DNA from: Epiperipatus broadwayi
Lineage: Eukaryota; Onychophora; Udeonychophora; Euonychophora; Peripatidae
DNA length: 64,000 nucleotides
Direction: 5' to 3'
Assembly: GCA_028023455.1 (NCBI GenBank)
Contig: JAQFVV010012510.1
Span: 64,001-128,000, forward strand
Position 1 is the first letter of the stretch; every line of letters starts with the position of its first letter. Below the pieces are notes generated by a model, which saw only the letters and a program-made list of their open reading frames with translations, was not told the DNA's origin and made no database searches. A program made the translations under genes and the position numbers. This document shows, piece by piece, positions 56,666 to 64,000 of the stretch.

Positions 56666-58875
56666 TGTAACGATCCGGAGAATGCGACTTAACGTAAACT
56701 GCACTACAGGGCGCCATCTAGGCATTTGAACCTAGAAAAATTTATAGAGTAGGCAGATACGTAAGTCAAAAAAAAAAATTTTTTTTTTTTTTTCTCCTTT
56801 TTTATTTTGATTCCGGTCGTTAGCCCATGTCACTAGCTCAGTGGAATAGCAGAGATTAAATAATATAATATCTTATCTAATTAGATTTCAACATTAAAAA
56901 ATAAATAAAATAAGCCACTGCCAGTAATTAACATACAAACATTTATTTATGCACATATATATAAGATTTAAAATTATTTTAGTTTTAGTTTTACATTTTA
57001 ACATTTAACATTATTTTTGCTTTGATTTTTGACTTTAATTTACATTTAATTACTATTATATTCTAATTTTACATTTTAATTAAGTTCGCACAGACAAATT
57101 TATGAAAGGCTTGTTTTAATATGTTGCTATACATCGGTTACATAGATTACACGGTTAAAAACATTTCAAAGTAAACATAAACGATCAAAAGATAAAATCA
57201 TTGATACTGGCAATTGCAGAGGGAAATTTATAAGTAACCCAGTAGTATTCACCATAAGATACTTGCATTGTCACCAATGATTTAAAAGACATCCGAATAA
57301 ATACATTTTAGATACTCACCGTAAGGTATCATTATTTATCGAATGTCTATATATTTTGATCAAATATGGAAACGCATAAAACATAGTTAACCAATAAACA
57401 ATCCATGCAAGCGTCTATAAACAACTTAAATTTAATGCATTTTTATTTAGGGTCGGGTATGAATAGACCACATAAATTTGCTTTTGAAAATAAACATTCT
57501 ATCCCTATTTAACCTTAGGCTAAAATTCGTAGTCAAACTGGCATCAATTCATCTGATATATCGATGTATTCAATGTAATAAAATACGGCAGCACAAAAGG
57601 TTAAGAGAAGAAATTGCCTCTTATGAGATAGGAATATTACATCTATCTGCAAAGAAGAGCAATAAAACAAAAAACTCCATAGAAAGGAACTGCGGTATCC
57701 GACTTATAATTCCTTCCATAGGCAAACGGAAGTGTGCGGCGTATGAAGCGATTCTGCCCGTAGCAAATCAATATTACATCTACTAATCACACCAATATAT
57801 CCAATCCATTGACCCAATTTAACCATGAAACAAATAACCTAAGATTACCCTCCCCTAATATAACTTTACAAATCTATACAGCCATTCACGCCCGACTTTA
57901 AGTTTAACATATTAATTTAACTTAACGGAAAACAGAAATTCTAAATAAACTTAAAGAACAAAGTTAAATAAATGGAAATGATTTTAAATAAATAACTAAC
58001 AAATACATCAAATAACATTATTAATGACTTTAGTCAGATAGGAAACTAATGCAATTATTTTAAATACGAAAAGTTTTTAACTTAATGTTCATTAATTGTA
58101 AAGTTCTTATGGTTTTAAACAATTCATCTTTATCCGTTGCTTGCCATGAACGTAAATTCCCACGCCGTCCTAAGATTGGTATCCATTTAGCCGTTGTTTT
58201 ATTTATTCATTCGGAGGTTTTTTAATTTAGTTGGTCCTCAATGTAGGAAACGATAGTTCATTTCTCCTTTCTTTAACAGCTGAAAGAATTGACCGTGCGT
58301 CTGTCAATTCCTCCAACTCCGTACTACTACATATAGTCACATCGTAATAATCAATTTCCAGTCACTAATAATTTTCAACCATGTCCTTTTATATTCATTT
58401 GAAGGATTGCATTTACATTACGTCATCGATGCGATGATCCTTTTCGTTGAGGTCCGATTTCCCAATGGATTTATTTCATTTGCTAAAAGTTTCTATTGTT
58501 TTCCTCTCTGACCGATGTTTTTACATTTAAATACCCAAGGCTGGTTTACATTTAACTAATTAACAATCATTTCCATTTCTGATTAATTAACCTGTTTTCC
58601 AAATCAAAGATATATTTAAAGATAAATTTAAAGATATAATTTTATCTCCAAATCTTTTTAAAATTTAGTTTTAAAATACTTTTTCTTTAATAAAGTTTTA
58701 TTTTAATAATTTTTCATTATCTGTGCGATTTAATATATACAAGTTTAAGATGATATTTAATTTCAATTTTTAATTCTTAAAGAAAATGTTTAAATGCGAA
58801 CTTTTTAATTTACTTTCATGTTTAATAAATTTAAAAAAAAAAAAACCAATGTAACGAACGTCTATGCTCGTTACA
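56666..58875. mobile_element. Unclassified 2.2-kb element, TGTAACGA...TCGTTACA
   Basis: The block starts tgtaacgatccgg and ends gctcgttaca, so its ends are inverted repeats of 8 bp with tg...ca termini. It is inserted in a TA tract. The last 26 bases form a hairpin with an internal copy of tgtaacga (58850-58857). It is visibly richer in G+C and CG dinucleotides than its surroundings. It holds no recognisable transposase or polymerase; the open frame of 102 codons at 57478-57786 matches nothing I know. It could be a long solo LTR or a non-autonomous DNA transposon. Confidence 0.5.
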
Positions 58876-58899
58876 ATATATATCATGAAATCAGATTTT

Positions 58900-59060
58900 A
58901 ACTATCCAATCCATCTTACACAACTGATACACAAGCCCACATGCATGTGAAAAAAGTAAATGATCTCCAATATATGTATTTCATGCTGCACTCATCAGTT
59001 GGCCTGGATCTCGCACACATATATACAATCAGTGATCAGTTTATATTAAGATAGTAAATC
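58900..59060 (-). mobile_element. Partial hammerhead element related to 46.4-46.8 kb
   Basis: Plus strand 'aactgatacacaagcccac' and 'aaagtaaatgatctccaata' before the motif, and 'cacacatatatacaatcagt' after it, match the 46.4-46.8-kb element in the same order. The outer arms are mostly absent. Borders uncertain. Confidence 0.6.
58962..59010 (-). ncRNA. Hammerhead-like motif with shortened stem II
   Basis: Minus strand: gatc, cagg, ccaa, CTGATGA, gtgcagcat (stem II loop and three pairs deleted), GAAA, tacata, tattgg, a, gatc. Inner and outer stem I still pair. The shortened stem II probably impairs folding. Confidence 0.65.
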
Positions 59061-59499
59061 TTCAAACTTTAATGGGAAAGCTTCGAACTTCATGACTCTC
59101 CAACTCTTCAGTCATCCATAACTTTATTGACATGTCAAGTGCAATTAATTCAAGTCCATTACAATGATGAAATAGAGGACTTTTATCCAAATGCACGATC
59201 CTTTTTTTGATCATACCAAACAACATTTTAAAATTATCTTAGAAGACAGAATTGAAATGCATTTAAAAGATAAAGTATTGTGGAAAATTTGGTATGGTGA
59301 CAAAAGGAAGAGACAATCCAGACTTATGGAATATTCAGGAAAAATAATTCTGTATTAAAAATTCTTTCTTAACAAGAAAATACAAATGAAGGCATAGTAG
59401 ATTATCTTATATTTTAAGTAATAAAAATATGTATTTAAGAACTGTAATATTTTCAATAGATTCAACCATACAAAATGATCATCACTCAGATACATGTAA

Positions 59500-62375
59500 G
59501 ATACATGATAATGCAAAATTAGAGATAAAAACTGCTATTTGGAACCTTCAGAAATCAATAAAGTTAAATTTGTTTATAATTTTCAAATAATGACAGTCTT
59601 GAGCGATGGTTCAAACTTAACTGAGATTAATAAGAAGATAAATGTCATATTATCAAAAATGGCAAAAAAGATAGCTAGTACAAAAATGTCAGTTTTCAAT
59701 AATGTTTCTACTGAGACAAAACAATATATGAAGAAAAGAAAAAATGACCCATCTAAAAGAATTAATTATTTTGAGTTTTGTAAAATGGTTAAAAAGAATA
59801 AATAATGATATAATAAAAGATAATAGTAAATTGACAGAAAGGCTAATAGAAAAAGTCTCACAAATGTAAAATAATATCTTGATACAGGCATGAAAGTTGC
59901 TTCATCAATAAGAACAAAAGATGAACTAGTACTAAAAAGAGAAGTAACATCATAAAATGTGCAGAAAATTATATAAAAAAGTAGGTGGTAAAAAGAGCAA
60001 GAAGATAATGTATTATATAGATAAAACATCTTCCAAATTTCTCACCTTTATAAATGAAGAAGTGAGATATGCAATTAAATCTATGAAGAAGAGAAAAACT
60101 CTTGGAAATGATGGAGAAAAGCCAAGTGAAAAATTATAAAAATTGTTGGAAAAGTTATATAACAAATGTCTAAATGATAAATATATACCAAATAATTGGA
60201 AGCATGCAGTAGTAATATTGATATTTTAAAAAAATGATAAACAATAGTCATTTATTATTTTTATATAAAAACATTTACTAAACTCTGGGCTCTAACCAAG
60301 CAAAAGAATAAGTTGAATTTAAAAGTGACAGTCATTGAGAGAAGTTATAAAGATCAACAAATATGAATAGCCATTATGGTTTGGATTTGTGGATTATGAA
60401 AATGTATTTGGGTCTATATGCTTGACCACAGTGATTAAAGCTTTGAATCATCAAGATATAGTCCAAGATATTGTCATATTCTGAAAAATACTTATCAAAA
60501 TACAATAGGAGCAATTGGATTACATGGCAACTCTAACAAAATGAATATTAATACATATGCACAACAGAGTGATATGATATCTGCACATCTTATACAGCAA
60601 TTTTGTGGTATTTTGTGGAAATACATGCAGATTATTTAAGTCATTTTAATATTTCAGATGATGTGTTTTTTTGTTTTGCAAATAAATGTGTCATAGTTTC
60701 AGAAATGTTGCAAGACTTAATAGATAAAAATAAGAAAACAGGTCTAAAAATAAACATTAAAGTAACAAAAGTAATCATGGATTTTCTCAGAAAAAGACAA
60801 TAAAGATTAATAATAACGAATTAAAAGAAACAACACCTACGAATACTTTGATCAGATTATTAATACAAGGGAAAATTTAAATAATCATAGATTTAAATTT
60901 AGATGTAGTATTTTTGCTAGAATTAAATTTATATTTAAAATTTTTAAAAATATGTCTAAATGTTTGAACAGAATTTTTTTTAATAGATATGTTTTATCAT
61001 TAGTATTAATTATTTGATGGACTATTTCCACCATCTAATCTTAAAAACAATGTTTTTAGAAAAAAAATAACTTTTATTTCAACTTTCTAAATACATTAAA
61101 CTATTAGTAATAGCACACAGGTTGATATTTAATGCAATGGCTCCAAGTAGCATTATTCTCTTCTCTTCTTCAGGTGTTGCTGGCCTGACCATTGTCAATG
61201 CTAAAATGGGACTTGAACCTGGATTTTGTAACCCTTTAATCAACTGAGATAGGGTCAGCTTCAATTCTCATGCTAGTACTGTCATTAGTCTGGCCAGCAT
61301 CACTTTAAAAAGAGAGATTAACCTGTATGCTATGTATTTAGAAAGTTCTATCCACATATGCACATACAAAAACTGTATTAAGAGCAAAGCTTTATTAAGA
61401 TTAACAATACTGTAGTGTTTAGTCATTCTTTTAATGGATAATGATAATACATATAGCAATCCTTGTAACAAACCTGGGGGGCTAAGATCTTGTTTAAAGG
61501 CAAAAGTATTAGCATGTTGTTTGCATAGTGCATTAATTAGTTAGAGAAAACCACTTTTTGGAAAGGAAAACACCGGATTCTTTTCTACTGATGGCATAAT
61601 TGTTTTTCATAATGTACCATACCTCCTTCATCTTTTGCTTAGCATCATTGCATTCTGAACAAACAAGACTAAAACATGTGGGCTCATATTGATCACCAGT
61701 AGTGAAATGCTTCTCCTTTCCAAAAAGTGGCTTGCTTTAACTAATTAATGCAGTATGCAAATAATATGCTATTTTTTTAGGTTTTTAAACAAGATCTTAT
61801 TCTGCCACCTCTGTTACAAGCATTGCTAATCACTACAGTCTTTGTATATATGCTCAGTAAAAAGTTTAAATAAAGTCTAAAAAATTTCTAAGGACATTCA
61901 CTTTTTAATATTAGATGCTGAAAATAGTCCAATAATACTAAAATGCCATCATCACAAACCAGCAGATAATCACGTGTTTTACCAGTTTTTAATTATGGAT
62001 CTGAGACCTGGATATTAACAGAAAGTAATATAACGACTTCAGACCGCTCAATCAAATATGTAAAAACGTATGTTGGGAATAATAAGAAAGAATCAAAAAT
62101 ATAATACTTGAGTAAAAAAACAATCAAGTATTTTTAAAACAATTTAAAAATACATGGAGCTTGGATGGACATATTTCTGGAAGAGATAATAGATGAATTA
62201 TTGAAGTCTTTATATGGCTGTCAAGAGATTGTAAAATAATTAGAAGAAAAAAAAACACAAATAAAATAGATGATATAAGCAAGTTATTGGTGCGATGTAA
62301 AGTAGATAATCTATGGTTTGGAGAAACTGGATTAAACTTAAGAGATCTTCAACCTGCAGTGGATCAATAATGGTT
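59500..62375 (+). pseudogene. Decayed RTE LINE copy split by a foldback
   Basis: The part before the interruption (59500-61011) shows NEVSTETKQYMKKRKNDPSK-like linker sequence, AIKSMKKRKTLGNDGEKP (60060-60120) and NNWKHAVVILIF (near 60190-60225). GFVDYENVFGS (near 60380) and LSHFNISDDVFFCFAN (near 60640, FADD changed to ISDD) follow, then TGLKINIKVTKV. After the foldback (from about 61975) the frame resumes with VLPVFNYGSETWIL and ends near 62370 with a LQWINNG-like terminus. It resembles the copy at 3.7-5.0 kb but has many more stops. Confidence 0.85.
60990..61995. mobile_element. Large foldback (family B) inserted in RTE copy
   Basis: The ends tgatggactatttccacc (61014) and gctgaaaatagtccaataat (61917-61936) are inverted and match the 8.4-kb foldback. 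An inner inverted pair has aaaccactttttggaaagg (61548-61566) facing cctttccaaaaagtggc (about 61717-61733), with 'gatcttgttt' arms outside. The target RTE sequence tgttttatcattagtattaatta (60990-61012) recurs as a diverged copy tgttttaccagtttttaatta (61975-61995), an old target duplication of about 20 bp. Non-coding. Confidence 0.75.
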
Positions 62376-63623
62376 GAAAATTATATATAGAGAGAGAAAG
62401 AATGGAGACACAGATATCTGACATGCGTCTTACTACCATAAACAATAAAAAATATTTTTGTTATATATATATGTATGTGTACACATCTATCTCTATTGGA
62501 CATTTTTTCTGAGATATTTAGCTTTATCTTCTTTTTTTTTCCAAATGTAGAAACTGTTACCCTAACTATGAGTTATGTATTTAAGCTATGAGAACAGTGC
62601 GTACCGTCAGATATGTCAGACCCTCTACTGAGCGTTCTTTCAGAAAATCTAGTTGTTGGTAAAAAAACAAACCAGAAATCTTGTAACAGCTATCAAATAA
62701 TCTTCAAATCCTTGGATTTAAAAGAAGTAATTTGTAAAGAATTATATTGTAATAAATATAGGTAATTAATTAAGCAGTAGCTTTCAAAGGAAGTAAATTA
62801 TATTTTCTCTCTGTCAAATTAAAACTACAAAAAATTTAAATGCATACATATATGTATATATAATGGCAGTTTATTATATAGAAACGACAAAACATATTTA
62901 TTGGGTTACTAATAACTCATAGAAAACAGAATATATTCAAAATTCCCCATGAGTTGTTATATGAGCTATATTTACAATTGTAACTTAATTACGTTAAATG
63001 AATCACATTTCTTTTCTAATACTTTAATTAAGGAAACATATCTCAATATGTTGTAAATTTAACCATTATTGTTTAATTAATAATACTTTAATTAATTCTT
63101 TACCTTTCTTTTATTTATGTAAATGGGGCTTTAAAACACTGATTTTTTTTTAATTATACAATTTCAACGTGTTGTTCTACATATGCTCATATAAATTTAC
63201 AATACCTATATGAAATTATAGAATTTTCTGACATGATAATTATTCCAAGAATAAACTACTAACATCAGCAATGTCTATATGTTATGGTAGAAATATTTGT
63301 GCGTGTTTGCGTGTTGTCGTTTAAATGTTTCGTATATATTTATGTGCATGCGTGATTGGAGTTGTACTCAGGCTGCTAATGAATCCACAGACAGTGTCAT
63401 ACAATTAATTTTCAGATGTAAGAATTATGTCGAATAAGAAAAATCGTAGTACCTCATCAGCAATACCTTGTGAAACTTTGTGAGCCAATTTATCAAAGAC
63501 TAAATATTGTATACAATACAAATAATTTTATTTATTCTCTATTTCTTCTTGTTGACTTCATTGACTTAGGTTTTTATGAATCTCATGTTTATCTGTAATA
63601 ATGGGATTATAAGTTTGTGCAAC
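62376..63623. other. A+T-rich sequence without recognised gene
   Basis: No recognised feature. Confidence 0.5.
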
Positions 63624-63816
63624 TACTTTTTTTATTAAAACAGGCAAAACTCTCCATACAGTAGTGCCACTCAGAGCAAGTCAGAGTAATCAATGGATGC
63701 CAAAGGCTTGTGCATAAAATCCCTATCTAGTGCCTAGCCATCCAATATCCCCAGGCTATTTTCTAGCAGAAGAAATGGTGATAATGTAATGTTTAGTGGA
63801 GTTACTTCTTTTATTA
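63624..63816 (-). mobile_element. Family A element, partial, with target duplication
   Basis: Flanked by tactttttttatta (63624-63637) and tacttcttttatta (63803-63816), one mismatch. The reverse-oriented unit runs from 'aggcaaaactctccatacag' to the region just after the ribozyme ('ccatccaatatccccaggc'). It is then joined to the 'atggtgataatgtaatgttt' segment. Only the 3' part of the hammerhead (gctagaaaatagcc on the minus strand) remains. Confidence 0.72.
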
Positions 63817-64000
63817 TTCTGTGTAGTTTTGCACAGGGGTAAAAGGTCAAGTGGTCTTCAAATTGAATCAAGTTCTGACATTTCTGATACTCAAACTTCA
63901 TAAAAACTTTAACTACATGCATAGCAATTCTTGGTTCAGTTTTTTTTTTCATTTTTGCATAAGCACTTGGAATTGAGAAAGCATTAATACGATGTGGTTT
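63817..64000. other. A+T-rich window end without recognised gene
   Basis: The 72-codon minus-strand open frame at 63734-63952 overlaps the family A copy and matches no protein I know. Confidence 0.45.

Noticed and set aside
56820-56860. tRNA D-arm-like 'tagctcagtggaatagcag'
   Set aside because: No box B, anticodon arm or acceptor stem can be matched downstream.

Overview
The window is A+T-rich animal-type nuclear DNA (roughly three-quarters A+T by eye). I find no convincing intact host gene. Nearly everything recognisable is a transposable element or its remains: two kinds of LINE, tRNA-derived SINEs, a Gypsy-type LTR element, a pogo/Tigger-like and a hAT-like DNA transposon, many foldback (inverted-repeat) elements and microsatellites. 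This mix points to an invertebrate metazoan genome, but the sequence alone does not settle the species. The window probably lies between genes or inside very large introns; one weak candidate exon is at 15.1 kb.

Layout. 0-3 kb: fragments of a dispersed repeat here called family A, a SINE and a foldback. 3.7-5.0 kb: RTE-type reverse transcriptase (minus). 6-13 kb: LINE fragments, including a long minus-strand decayed copy (10.1-13.0 kb), and a foldback. 14-22 kb: foldbacks, a hAT MITE, RTE fragments, a Tigger-like pseudogene. 23-31 kb: a duplicated segment, SINEs, and family A including a dimer (26.7-27.8 kb). 33-36 kb: decayed Gypsy element; a related LTR lies at 41.6 kb. 36-46 kb: foldbacks, SINEs and small ribozyme-bearing elements. 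47.5-53.25 kb: the best-preserved LINE, with 5'UTR monomers, a PHD+SGNH ORF1 and an endonuclease/RT ORF2, all frames broken. 53.8-55.6 kb: a nested palindrome invaded by a SINE and a LINE 3' end, then a GATA microsatellite. 56.7-58.9 kb: a 2.2-kb element bounded by TGTAACGA/TCGTTACA. 59.5-62.4 kb: a second decayed RTE copy split by a foldback.

Most notable: two unrelated families of short dispersed elements carry hammerhead self-cleaving ribozyme architecture. Family C, on the minus strand at 26.0, 39.1, 43.9, 46.6 and 59.0 kb, includes one copy (43857-43911) with a complete canonical core and base-paired stems I and II, in a 383-bp insertion flanked by perfect 29-bp direct repeats. Family A has a period of about 450 bp and carries a CUGAUGA...GAAAC...UAGUC motif with a two-part stem I supported by compensating changes. 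Its copies are flanked by 10-14-bp target duplications, and one copy runs about 26 bp beyond a full period, as expected for reverse transcription around a circular RNA. This resembles animal retrozymes, the non-autonomous hammerhead retroelements related to Penelope-element ribozymes. SINEs, family A, one C-type element and several foldbacks share LINE-like target duplications of about 10-20 bp, so a common retrotransposition machinery, possibly one of the LINEs here, could mobilise all of them. That last step is inference.
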